Positions 6,578-13,348 are shown, counted from the stretch's first letter. The stretch: DNA of 17,562 nt from an uncultured bacterium (GCA_905215405.1 CAJMQE010000080.1:1-17562), one strand, 5' to 3'. The notes: generated by a model from the letters alone, not told the origin. Numbers and translations: made by a program.

Positions 6578-6617
6578 ATGCCGAGAGTAATAATGATATT
6601 ATTCCCGGCATTTTTTT
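6578..6617 (+). terminator. Hairpin terminator next to the repressor gene
   Basis: ATGCCGAGAGTAATA (6578-6592) pairs with TATTATTCCCGGCAT (6597-6611), a 15-bp stem with one mismatch and one G-U pair, followed on the plus strand by seven T residues. The T-run contains the stop codon of the minus-strand repressor. Orientation suggests a plus-strand terminator, possibly bidirectional, that insulates the repressor from antisense transcription. Confidence 0.65.
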
Positions 6618-7041
6618 AATTCTCTGTTTTTTTAATTCCTACAGTTACAGTAATATGATCTATCTTTTTTGTGGTGCCTTGTTCTCTACAACGCTGCATT
6701 TGCGAGTGAATAAGATTTTCGACATCATTTTGTCCATATTCATCTAGGGCAAAAAATAGTTTAAATAAGTCAATATAACGATATTCCATTTCCCATCGTC
6801 CTAATTGATTTACATCTTCTTCAGTAGGGTGGTAGTAGCCCTTGTCATCAGAACGTCCCATTAGGTAATCTGAACTAACATCCAATAAATCTAATAGAGC
6901 ATCATATGTTTCAAATTCAGGATTTGTATTTCTGGACTCCCATTGTGCAACTGTACCTTTAGAAACACCGAGTGCCTCTGCAAGTGTAACTTGAGTATAG
7001 CCTTTTTCTTTTCTTAATTGTTTTAATCTTTTACCTTCCAT
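6616..7041 (-). CDS. Phage-type repressor (XRE family HTH)
   Basis: This 141-residue protein carries an N-terminal Cro/C1 HTH at about residues 5-61 (KRLKQLRKEKGYTQVTLAEA, then GVSKGTVAQWE and SSDYLMGRSD) and an uncharacterised C-terminal domain of about 75 residues. The layout is that of temperate-phage and island master repressors. The ATG at 7041 is preceded by GGAGG on the minus strand; an upstream in-frame ATG at 7092 overlaps the promoter region. It is transcribed divergently from the replication operon, and several CTTAAT-type operators lie between them, the classical arrangement of a genetic switch. No LexA-like Ser/Lys protease domain or metalloprotease gene is visible, so induction may depend on an antirepressor, as in phage-inducible islands. 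That last point is inference. Confidence 0.85.
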   Translation of the reverse strand: MEGKRLKQLRKEKGYTQVTLAEALGVSKGTVAQWESRNTNPEFETYDALLDLLDVSSDYLMGRSDDKGYYHPTEEDVNQLGRWEMEYRYIDLFKLFFALDEYGQNDVENLIHSQMQRCREQGTTKKIDHITVTVGIKKTEN

Positions 7042-7060
7042 AGTGCACCTCCATATAGAA

Positions 7061-7089
7061 AAAATAACATATAAATTAAGAAAATGCAA
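7061..7089 (-). promoter_or_regulatory. Possible repressor promoter
   Basis: On the minus strand TTGCAT (7089-7084) and TATTTT (7066-7061) are 17 bp apart. The match to consensus is modest and the resulting leader would be very short. A CTTAAT half-site falls inside the spacer, which would allow autoregulation. Confidence 0.3.
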
Positions 7090-7197
7090 CATATTTTACT
7101 TAATTGAATAAAGAAATCTTAATTTGAGTAATATAATATGTTGACAATTCTTAATCAAACTGATATAAATATAATATAAACTCTTAATTAGATTAAG
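7066..7197. promoter_or_regulatory. Operator array CTTAAT-NNN-ATTAAG between divergent promoters
   Basis: A perfect palindrome, CTTAATTAGATTAAG, lies at 7183-7197. Related sites are at 7099-7113 (CTTAATTGAATAAAG, one half-site mismatch), 7118-7132 (CTTAATTTGAGTAAT) and 7150-7164 (one good half), and a right half-site ends at 7080. Spacings between starts are about 33, 19, 32 and 33 bp. One site lies between the -35 and -10 of the rightward promoter and another just after its start point, so occupancy would block it. The repressor at 6616-7041 is the likely ligand. Confidence 0.65.
7141..7169 (+). promoter_or_regulatory. Rightward promoter of the replication operon
   Basis: A consensus TTGACA (7141-7146) and TATAAA (7164-7169) with an exact 17-bp spacer. 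It overlaps the operators, faces away from the repressor gene and gives a leader of about 90 nt before the first small gene at 7267. Confidence 0.8.
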
Positions 7198-7266
7198 AAT
7201 GTGGCGGATGTCATATAATATGTTTCCCGCAAACGATAGGATAACTGCGTTTTCTTATAGAAGGGG

Positions 7267-7431
7267 GTGATTGACATCAAAAGCAGAGAACGTCAAAGGG
7301 TAAATCGTAAATTAAAGCATAAGGAAGAACTTCTTGATAAGAAGAATGATCTGGGTATTGAAGACCTGACCGCCTATAATGCAGTAAAACAAATGGTAAC
7401 AAATGGAAAAGCAGCAATAGTATTAAGATAA
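7267..7431 (+). CDS. Small conserved-looking protein, first gene of the replication operon
   Basis: A 54-residue basic, mostly helical protein: MIDIKSRERQRVNRKLKHKE, then NDLGIEDLTAYNAVKQM and a short hydrophobic end. I chose GTG at 7267 because AAGGGGG directly precedes it, although the site overlaps the start closely; no ATG is available in frame. It is the first gene after the controlled promoter, a position that in phage islands often holds small regulators or Cro-like proteins. It has no HTH that I can recognise. Function is unknown. The consistent reading frame and its fit between promoter and next gene support it as real. Confidence 0.6.
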   Translation: MIDIKSRERQRVNRKLKHKEELLDKKNDLGIEDLTAYNAVKQMVTNGKAAIVLR

Positions 7432-7460
7432 GCCACCGGAATACTGGTGGTATTTTGTTG
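7432..7460 (+). terminator. Attenuator-like hairpin inside the replication operon
   Basis: CCACCGG (7433-7439) pairs with CTGGTGG (7444-7450) around an AATA loop, followed by TATTTTGTTG. The T-tract is interrupted, so it is probably a partial terminator that lowers expression of the genes downstream. Confidence 0.45.
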
Positions 7461-7486
7461 CTCAAAAATATTAAGGAGGTAGCGCA

Positions 7487-7660
7487 ATGGAAAAGACAAC
7501 GATGAGTGTACAGGAACTTGCAGCAGAAATGGGGATTAGTCTTCCAAAGGCATATGAGCTAGTGAAGGAACCGGATTTTCCTACTATTAGAGTTGGTACA
7601 CGTATTCTTATTCCAACGGAAGCGTATAAAGAATGGCTTCTTAGGAACTCGGTAAAATAA
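7487..7660 (+). CDS. Small HTH (excisionase-family) protein
   Basis: A 57-residue protein, MEKTTMSVQELAAEMGISLP, then KAYELVKEPDFPTIRVGTRI and LIPTEAYKEWL, the standard layout of the HTH_17/excisionase family: winged HTH with the turn near residues 12-24 and a wing at RVGTRILIP. The ATG at 7487 follows AAGGAGG with ideal spacing. It lies 20 bp before the primase gene and is surely in its operon. It may be a directionality factor or a regulator. Two further Xis-like genes lie beside the integrase, so this copy is more likely a regulator of the replication genes, though that is a guess. Confidence 0.75.
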   Translation: MEKTTMSVQELAAEMGISLPKAYELVKEPDFPTIRVGTRILIPTEAYKEWLLRNSVK

Positions 7661-7680
7661 AATTTGGAGGTTGTTTTGAA

Positions 7681-10179
7681 ATGAATGTAAGAGATTTTCT
7701 TAATATCCTCTATGGAAAAGTTAATGATGGGTATATTGGTATTCCATATATCGAGAATAGCAAGGTGGTTACAAAGTGGTTTCATTCTTCGGAACTTGAT
7801 GATATTGCAAAATATATTATTGAGGAAGGGAAAAAACATAATACATATTATTGTGTTAATCCAAGAAGAAAGAGATTGTCTCCTTATATCAGAGGCTCTG
7901 ATAAAGACGTGAAATGTGTTGTGGCTGCGTATGCTGATTTTGATATAAAAAGTCCTGCACATAAGCAAGAGGCTTTGCCAGAGACTAAGGAACAATTATT
8001 AGATTTCCTGCATGACAAATCTCCGCTAAAGCCAACATTACTCATATGGTCAGGAAATGGCATTCATGCAATATGGCTTTTAGAAACACCTTATGAAATA
8101 GAAGGAGATTCTTCTTATATAGGTAGTGTCTTAAAAGGATATGAGGCCTTTCTTAAATCTAAGGCTTTAGAATTGTATGGATGGAAATTTGATTCGGTTG
8201 GAGATACAGCTAGGATGCTTAGAGCTCCCGGAACTGTAAATTTTAAGACGGATGAGAGACCAATTTGTGAAGTGCTTAGGTATGAGGATGTCAGATATAC
8301 AGTAGAGGATTTTCTTAGTTATTCATCGCCAGTACAAAAAGCAAATTCTTCTGTGCATGTATCATCAGAAGAAATTGATGATTTCTGGTGTATGGGAACT
8401 GGAAGTTCGGAAGAACTGATTAAGCAGTGTGATTTTTTGCAGTATTGCAGAGATAATGCTACATCATTGCCGGAACCATTGTGGCAGGCTATGATTTCAA
8501 ATGTTGCGTTGACAGCAGATGGTCATGAAAAGGTACACGAGCTTAGTAGCCCGTATCCGAATTATTCCTATGAGGAAACGGAAAAGAAGTATCAACTAGC
8601 TGCTAAGAATGATATGCCGATTACTTGTGAAGTGATAAGAGAACGAGGGTATGATTGCAAAAATTGTAATTGCTGTGTTAAGGCACCGATTTCTCTTATA
8701 AGAGATGGAATAAAAAGACCTTTGGAATGGGAACATCCACTTAGTTTTGATGATTTTATTCTTCCTGAGTTTCCAACAGAAGCGTTACCGGACCCCATAC
8801 GTGATTATGTAATCGTGCTTGCAGAAAGCACACAGACTCCTGTGGATATGGCAGCAACGTCATCACTTGCAGTTCTTTCAGTTTGCTTACAAGGCAAATT
8901 TAGAATAAAAGCAAAGGATGATTGGTCGGAACCACTAAATACTTTTGTATTAAATATCATGGAACCTTCTGAAAGAAAGTCAGCAGTAGAAAATGCAATG
9001 ATAAGACCTATCAATATTTATGAGGCTGAGCAGAATAGCGCAAAGGCAGTAGATATTGAAAAGAGTAAGACTAGGAAACAAATTCTTGAGCAGAGGCAAA
9101 AAACTTTAATCAGCCAAGCTGTAAAAGGAAAAGTTGAAATGTCGGAAGTTGATAAGGTATCAGAGGAACTAGCAAATTTTAAGGAAGAGAAGCCTCTTAA
9201 GTTATATGTTGATGATATTACAACAGAAAAACTTACATCCGTTCTCGCAGATAATGATGGTAGGGCAGCCATTCTTTCTACAGAAGGAGGCATCTTTGAT
9301 ACTCTCGCAGGTATCTATACTAAGAATGTAAATATTGATGTTATTCTTAAGGGTTATTCTGGTGATAGCATTCGTGTGGATCGTATTGGAAGGCAAAGCG
9401 AGAGTGTAATGACACCGGCACTTACAATGTTATTGATGGCACAACCGAGTGTGTTATCTGGTCTTATGAGTAATGGTACATTCAGAGGAAGAGGATTAAC
9501 GGCTAGATTTCTTTATTGTATTCCTGTATCAAAGGTAGGGAGTAGACGATATCGTTCTGCATCTGTTCCAATCGATATTTATAATAATTATGAAAAATGT
9601 ATTCGTAATTTGTTGGAAGATGAATATGAGAAGGAGCCAGAACTTATAAGTTTATCTCCGGAGGCTGATGTTATTATAGAAAGTTTTGCAGAAGAACTTG
9701 AGCCACTGTTAAAAACAGAATTTGCAGATATTTCTGACTGGGCTGGAAAACTTGTAGGTAATGTTCTTCGTATTGCAGGATTGCTTTGTAGAGCATCTGT
9801 TTACAGATGCCATGATTTTTGGGCAGATGTGGATGAGTTGATTGTAAGCAAAGAAATCATGGAAAATGCAATATGTATCGGAAGATATTTTATAGAACAA
9901 GCGAGAGCAGCTTTTTCACTTATGGGTGCAGACGAAACAATAAAGCAGAGCAGATATGTTCTCAATGCAATAAAGAATGCAGGTCTTGTTGAAGTTACTC
10001 GGAGAGATGTGCAACGATTATGCCGTAGCTTTAAAAAGGCAGATGACTTACAGCCAGTGCTTGATAATCTGGTTGATTATGGATATTTGTCAGTGATTGA
10101 TACTGGCAAGTTTACAGGCAAGGGAAGACCGCCTGCTGTGAAGTATGCGGTTAATCCATATATTTATAATGAAGAATAA
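7681..10179 (+). CDS. Primase-helicase-like replication protein (RepB-type primase plus DUF3987)
   Basis: This 832-residue protein has three parts. Residues 1-215 resemble an archaeo-eukaryotic-type (RepB-like) primase, with the acidic ADFDIK at 85-90, SGNGIHAIW at 124-132 and TARMLRAPGT at 176-185. Residues 316-332 hold a cysteine cluster (C316, C326, C329, C331, C332), probably zinc binding. Residues about 350-720 match the DUF3987 family, whose P-loop is degenerate here (EPSERKSAV, 428-436), followed by a charged helical stretch (about 445-510). A winged-helix-like tail ends the protein. Such proteins start DNA replication of phage satellites, plasmids and integrative islands. The ATG at 7681 follows GGAGG. 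An iteron-flanked AT-rich region begins two bases after its stop, which fits an initiator acting at its own origin. Confidence 0.85.
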   Translation: MNVRDFLNILYGKVNDGYIGIPYIENSKVVTKWFHSSELDDIAKYIIEEGKKHNTYYCVNPRRKRLSPYIRGSDKDVKCVVAAYADFDIKSPAHKQEALPETKEQLLDFLHDKSPLKPTLLIWSGNGIHAIWLLETPYEIEGDSSYIGSVLKGYEAFLKSKALELYGWKFDSVGDTARMLRAPGTVNFKTDERPICEVLRYEDVRYTVEDFLSYSSPVQKANSSVHVSSEEIDDFWCMGTGSSEELIKQCDFLQYCRDNATSLPEPLWQAMISNVALTADGHEKVHELSSPYPNYSYEETEKKYQLAAKNDMPITCEVIRERGYDCKNCNCCVKAPISLIRDGIKRPLEWEHPLSFDDFILPEFPTEALPDPIRDYVIVLAESTQTPVDMAATSSLAVLSVCLQGKFRIKAKDDWSEPLNTFVLNIMEPSERKSAVENAMIRPINIYEAEQNSAKAVDIEKSKTRKQILEQRQKTLISQAVKGKVEMSEVDKVSEELANFKEEKPLKLYVDDITTEKLTSVLADNDGRAAILSTEGGIFDTLAGIYTKNVNIDVILKGYSGDSIRVDRIGRQSESVMTPALTMLLMAQPSVLSGLMSNGTFRGRGLTARFLYCIPVSKVGSRRYRSASVPIDIYNNYEKCIRNLLEDEYEKEPELISLSPEADVIIESFAEELEPLLKTEFADISDWAGKLVGNVLRIAGLLCRASVYRCHDFWADVDELIVSKEIMENAICIGRYFIEQARAAFSLMGADETIKQSRYVLNAIKNAGLVEVTRRDVQRLCRSFKKADDLQPVLDNLVDYGYLSVIDTGKFTGKGRPPAVKYAVNPYIYNEE

Positions 10180-10180
10180 T

Positions 10181-10301
10181 TTGTGTCCTTTGTGTCACGT
10201 GTCCTTATAGTAACGGAATGATTATTAAAAGAAATAAAACGTCATATTCTTTCTTTTATTTATTCTTATTTGTTTAGGACAGTGTGACGTAAAGGACACA
10301 A
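10181..10301. other. Candidate replication origin: mirrored iterons around an AT-rich core
   Basis: On the left, GTGTCC-type hexamers lie at 10183-10188, 10192-10197 (GTGTCA) and 10199-10204. On the right, their inverted forms lie at 10277-10282 (GGACAG), about 10285-10290 (TGACGT) and 10294-10299 (GGACAC). The outer arms TTGTGTCCTTT and AAAGGACACAA are perfect complements. Between them, 10205-10276 is about 72 bp of AT-rich DNA. Staphylococcal pathogenicity islands are known to have origins made of short iterons flanking an AT-rich stretch next to the primase/rep genes, and this matches closely. The arms could also form a long hairpin. Nothing else is seen in this intergenic stretch apart from the ribosome binding site of the next gene. 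Confidence 0.65.
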
Positions 10302-10327
10302 TTAGTTTAGGAAAGGGGCGAAAGAAT

Positions 10328-10942
10328 ATGCCAAGTAAGAATTCATGTATTAAGGCTTTATGTAAGAGCCTTGGCGCAGAGTATTGTGTTAGAGAAATTG
10401 ACCTTGAGCCAGTGATATATCGTGATTTTGGTAATGGGTTCAATGTAGAAGTGAGTGGAGTTTACACTACTGGAACAAAGAAAAAGGCAACCATTTATTT
10501 GTGGCATGGAGAAAGACAGCCGGATTGTATTATCGTTAAGACTGTCAAAGAAGTTTCAAGAGAAGATATTGCTCAAAAGGTGGAAGAATTGTTAGAGTAC
10601 AGCAATTCTCTATTGGAACAGGGACTTAACAATCGAGATAAATTATTCCGTCACAAATTTAAAATATGGAACATGGCGAGAGGAGGAGATGGTATGCGTC
10701 TTAAAGTATTTTATGGTTCAGAGCCTTGTATTACGAGTAAAGATAAGAGCTGTTTTTCTCGTGGTAATTACGAGTGCAAGGCTCTTATGAAAAATAAGGC
10801 AGGGCAACCTGTCGCAATTTCTCAATGTAAGGATAAGGATTTTCCAGTCTGGAAAGTTGAGTATGGATTTTCTTGCTTGATTTTCACGTCATATGATGAG
10901 GCTATGGATTTCTGCAATGGAAGATTTGAAAGGGTTTCGTAG
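10328..10942 (+). CDS. Uncharacterised two-domain protein downstream of the origin
   Basis: A 204-residue protein I do not recognise. The first half is cysteine-containing (C7, C12, C20) with a probable beta-rich stretch (EPVIYRDFGNGFNVEVSG) and then a helix (EDIAQKVEELLEYSNSLL). A basic linker (RDKLFRHKFKIWN) leads to a second half starting near an internal Met (RLKVFYG) with four or five further cysteines and ending PVWKVEYGFSCLIFTSYDEA. The two halves may be separate small domains. The ATG at 10328 follows AGGAAAGGGG. The next start (TTG 10955) is 12 bp after its stop and its ribosome binding site overlaps the stop, so it belongs to the zinc-ribbon and capsid operon. A role in DNA processing or packaging is only suggested by position. 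Confidence 0.75.
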   Translation: MPSKNSCIKALCKSLGAEYCVREIDLEPVIYRDFGNGFNVEVSGVYTTGTKKKATIYLWHGERQPDCIIVKTVKEVSREDIAQKVEELLEYSNSLLEQGLNNRDKLFRHKFKIWNMARGGDGMRLKVFYGSEPCITSKDKSCFSRGNYECKALMKNKAGQPVAISQCKDKDFPVWKVEYGFSCLIFTSYDEAMDFCNGRFERVS

Positions 10943-10954
10943 GAGGTGGTTTTA

Positions 10955-11251
10955 TTGATTGATACAAGATACCATCCATTGATCGATTGCAATACAGATG
11001 GCACAGAAAAAGTACCAATGTTTCAATCGCTGGATGAAAAAGTAGTAGCGGATACGCATTCTATGTATCTTAGCGAAATGATACCAAATTATTATAGGCT
11101 TCATTCGAAGAAGTCAATGAGTCAGAGGACAACGGATAAAATCTCTATCCATTGTCCTCTTTGTGGTTCTGCATTAAGGCAGATGGCTCGTAATTGTGAT
11201 AGCAACAGACTTGGTTTATACACCTGCGATAGGTGTAAAAAATACAATTAA
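10955..11251 (+). CDS. Zinc-ribbon protein A (paralogue of the next gene)
   Basis: A 98-residue protein whose C-terminal third has two CxxC knuckles (C67/C70 and C91/C94), a zinc ribbon. The N-terminal two thirds are unassigned and contain SLDEKVVADTHSMYLSEM and YYRLHSKKS. I chose TTG at 10955 because AGGAGG (10941-10946) lies 8 nt before it; the in-frame GTG at 10946 overlaps that site. The next gene encodes a protein of the same layout (YRLHAKQP, LGLYTCPDC versus YRLHSKKS, LGLYTCDRC), so the pair arose by tandem duplication and diverged. Both directly precede a capsid gene. Nucleic-acid or protein binding is likely for a zinc ribbon. The function is unknown. Confidence 0.75.
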   Translation: MIDTRYHPLIDCNTDGTEKVPMFQSLDEKVVADTHSMYLSEMIPNYYRLHSKKSMSQRTTDKISIHCPLCGSALRQMARNCDSNRLGLYTCDRCKKYN

Positions 11252-11266
11252 CAGGAGGAAATGAAG

Positions 11267-11578
11267 ATGATTTATTCATTATGTAAAAACAACAAAGAGG
11301 GTACACTTTTACACCCTATTCACACTTATTACTCTGATGAGTACGCACAGGCTATGTGTTCACTTTATCTTAAGGATGAACTTGTTAAGGATGAGACTGG
11401 AAAGATTAAGAAGTTTTATAGACTTCATGCAAAACAGCCACATAACCAGGAGCAGGCATTTGCATATGATATTGAATGTCCACATTGCGCTAATGGTAGA
11501 TTAAAGCAGGTCGGAAGACAGCTTTCATACAACGAATTAGGATTATATACATGTCCTGATTGTAACAGAAGAAAATAG
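11267..11578 (+). CDS. Zinc-ribbon protein B
   Basis: A 103-residue paralogue of the preceding protein: CPHC (C71/C74) and CPDC (C96/C99) knuckles, FYRLHAKQP before the ribbon and LGLYTCPDCN at the end. The ATG at 11267 lies 8 nt after AGGAGG (11253-11258). The in-frame ATG at 11261 is only 2 nt from that site and is less likely. Its TAG (11576-11578) overlaps the AGGAGG of the capsid gene, so the two are probably translated together. Codon use matches the capsid gene more than the R-M region. I know no function for this family. Scaffold, capsid-decoration or DNA-binding roles are conceivable from context only. Confidence 0.78.
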   Translation: MIYSLCKNNKEGTLLHPIHTYYSDEYAQAMCSLYLKDELVKDETGKIKKFYRLHAKQPHNQEQAFAYDIECPHCANGRLKQVGRQLSYNELGLYTCPDCNRRK

Positions 11579-11589
11579 GAGGAATCACA

Positions 11590-12543
11590 ATGGAAATGAC
11601 AAAGAATTATTCAGCAGTTGAATCACAGCCAGAATATGATATTGAGTTCTGGAATTTAATGAGAAACAAGCCTGTTAGTGGTAAGGCGCTTTCTAAGGGA
11701 AAGGATGTAACCACAGGTGCTTATAATATGCCAACAAACTCATCTGGAAAACTTATGAAAGCACTTGAAAAGGAGTCACTTTTCAGACAGATTGCAACAG
11801 TGCATCGTGCTTATAAGACTGCTTACAGAATTTATGCAAAGGATTGTAAGGATAAGGCTCAGTTTGTAGCAGAGGGCGAGGCAATTCCGATTTATGATGG
11901 CTTGGAGGATTTTACAAATCTTCCAGTAGATAGCCATAAGGCAGCAGCTATTGTGAAACTCGATGAGGACTTCGTAAATGATGCTAACTTTGATATTGAT
12001 ACTCATCTCGTAGGTAAGTTTGCTAAGGCATTTGCTCGTACAGAAGATAATGCATTTATCAATGGAACTGGAGAGGGTGAACCTATTGGTATTCTTAACA
12101 AGACGGATGGTGCAGATGTTGGAGTTACCACAGACGCACTTACTTATGATGATGTGATTTCATTATATTTTAGTGTACCAAGTGAGTATCGCAAAAATGG
12201 TGTATGGCTTATGAATGATAAGACTGCACTTGCTCTCAGAAAGATGAAGGATTCCGATGGCAATTATCTCTGGAATAATAGCAATGATACTATTCTTGGT
12301 AAGCAGGTTCTTATTTCAGAATTTATGCCGGACATCGAATCAGGTACAAAGCCTATTGCCTTTGGAGATTTCTCGTATTATTGGGTAATCGGCAGAAAGC
12401 CCGTATCGGTTAGAACACTTGTTGAGAAGTTCACATTTTACGATCAGATTGGTTATCTCGCAATTGAGTTCCTTGATGGCAAACTTGTACGAAGCGAGGC
12501 TATTAAGGTCATTGAAATTGCAAATTCAAACGAAAATGTGTAG
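11590..12543 (+). CDS. HK97-fold phage major capsid protein, lacking the scaffold domain
   Basis: This 317-residue protein matches the mature part of HK97-type capsid proteins: a short N-arm (about 1-45), an E-loop region near 75-110 (FVAEGEAIP), the spine-helix end EDNAFINGTGEGEPIGIL (152-169), VWLMND (205-210), LGKQVLISEFMP (236-247), IAFGDFSYYWVIGRKP (256-271) and a C-terminal strand. Typical family members are near 400 residues because of a roughly 100-residue N-terminal delta (scaffold) domain removed by a phage protease. That domain is absent, and no protease, portal, terminase or tail gene is present. The ATG at 11590 follows AGGAGG. A terminator follows at 12622. It may build a small shell for the element, alter helper-phage capsids, or act as an encapsulin-like compartment. 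The fold is clear and the role is open. Confidence 0.9.
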   Translation: MEMTKNYSAVESQPEYDIEFWNLMRNKPVSGKALSKGKDVTTGAYNMPTNSSGKLMKALEKESLFRQIATVHRAYKTAYRIYAKDCKDKAQFVAEGEAIPIYDGLEDFTNLPVDSHKAAAIVKLDEDFVNDANFDIDTHLVGKFAKAFARTEDNAFINGTGEGEPIGILNKTDGADVGVTTDALTYDDVISLYFSVPSEYRKNGVWLMNDKTALALRKMKDSDGNYLWNNSNDTILGKQVLISEFMPDIESGTKPIAFGDFSYYWVIGRKPVSVRTLVEKFTFYDQIGYLAIEFLDGKLVRSEAIKVIEIANSNENV

Positions 12544-12815
12544 TTTTTCAAAGAATAGATTGATTTTATTTTATTCAGATTGAGTGGGGGCATATTCCCT
12601 TATACAGTATTTATCTGTATTGGGGGTTAATACCCCCTTTAATTTCGCAATTTTTGTGCGTGAAGGGGCGGCACCGTTGCCCTGTTCAACACGGCACAGA
12701 GATAATTAGTCCCCCCGGGGCAAGCACCACAGCAAAAATGTTAAAACGTCAAAAAGAGAATAATTAGTACAAAGGAGTCAAGCTGTGTGACCACCTTGTC
12801 GGAAGGAGAAATACT
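12541..12815. other. Structured GC-rich intergenic region, function unknown
   Basis: This 270-bp gap holds a small hairpin (ATACAG-TATTTAT-CTGTAT near 12602-12620), the terminator at 12622, a GC-rich patch (12663-12730) with CCGTTG...CAACACGG pairing and a CCCCCCGGGG block, and two AATAATTAGT-like direct repeats (near 12702 and 12759). One frame is open from 12564 to TAG 12765-12767 (including VKGRHRCPVQHGTE and SPPGAST) but has no convincing start. The composition differs sharply from its surroundings. It could be a structured RNA, a packaging or transfer origin, or an old coding remnant. Confidence 0.45.
12622..12645 (+). terminator. Terminator after the capsid gene
   Basis: GGGGGT-TAAT-ACCCCC (perfect stem, 12622-12637) followed by TTTAATTT. 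It would end the transcript that covers the zinc-ribbon and capsid genes. Confidence 0.7.
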
Positions 12816-13028
12816 ATGAATACAGAAAGCATTAGCTCTACGCTTCCTGCTAGTGAGAAGTATATGCTCACCATCAAGGAGGCCGCAGAGTACTTTAATA
12901 TTGGCACAAAAAAGATGCGTAGAATAGCAGAAGACAGGCTTGGAGATGTGGCTGTTTACTGTGGTAATCGCTATTTGATTGTAAGACCAAAGTTTGAAGA
13001 ATTTATCTGCAATTCGTCAGAAATATAA
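12816..13028 (+). CDS. xis: Tn916-type excisionase
   Basis: A 70-residue protein with YMLTIKEAAEYFNIGTKKMR, RIAED and then GNRYLIVRPKFEEFI, closely matching the Tn916 Xis layout as I recall it (TLTIEEASKYFRIG, GNR...KRKQFE). Xis is a small winged-helix protein that bends DNA near the element ends and steers the integrase toward excision. The ATG at 12816 follows GGAAGGAG. It lies 110 bp upstream of a second Xis-like gene and then the integrase. Confidence in the family is high; that it drives excision of this very element is inferred from position. Confidence 0.88.
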   Translation: MNTESISSTLPASEKYMLTIKEAAEYFNIGTKKMRRIAEDRLGDVAVYCGNRYLIVRPKFEEFICNSSEI

Positions 13029-13138
13029 TACATTTTATCTGCCGAAAGTAGTTGATTATCTAGGACACTAGAGCGAATATGTGATGAACCCTAAAACCCT
13101 TGAAAACAGCCACTTTTGGCAGAAAGGAATGTGATTTT

Positions 13139-13348
13139 ATGGCAAGACCAAACCTTGCAGAAAAGGACATTTTGAACCCTTCGGAGGCAATTGATTATTT
13201 TGTTTTGAGCCGAAGGAAGTTTCATGATTTATTACAGAATACGGATGGAGAAGATTTCCTAGCTTACTATGGAGAACGCAAGTTGATTCTTCGAGTGGCA
13301 TTTGAGAAATATTTATTAAATCATCCAGAGTTAAGGAGGAGAGTTTAA
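13139..13348 (+). CDS. Second Xis-like small DNA-binding protein
   Basis: A 69-residue protein, MARPNLAEKDILNPSEAIDY, then FVLSRRKFHDLLQ and YYGERKLILRVAFEKYLLNH, the same winged-HTH plan as the upstream excisionase but with little close identity. The ATG at 13139 follows AGAAAGGAATG; an earlier in-frame ATG at 13100 has no ribosome binding site. Its TAA overlaps the integrase ATG by one base (TAATG), so the two are translationally coupled and probably act together. It may be the true partner of this integrase, or a regulator of it. The 110 bp before it contain CCCTTGAAAACAGC-like sequence resembling part of the right end near 16420. Confidence 0.75.
   Translation: MARPNLAEKDILNPSEAIDYFVLSRRKFHDLLQNTDGEDFLAYYGERKLILRVAFEKYLLNHPELRRRV

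Noticed and set aside
7471..7995. A 174-codon minus-strand frame opposite the small HTH gene and the start of the primase
   Set aside because: It is antisense to two well-supported genes with good starts and has the low-complexity look of a shadow frame.
13090..13135. CCCTTGAAAACAGC stretch before the second Xis-like gene as another attachment site
   Set aside because: It only loosely resembles CCCTTGCAAAATAG near 16422 and lacks the phosphatase core; more likely a shared Xis-type site or chance.
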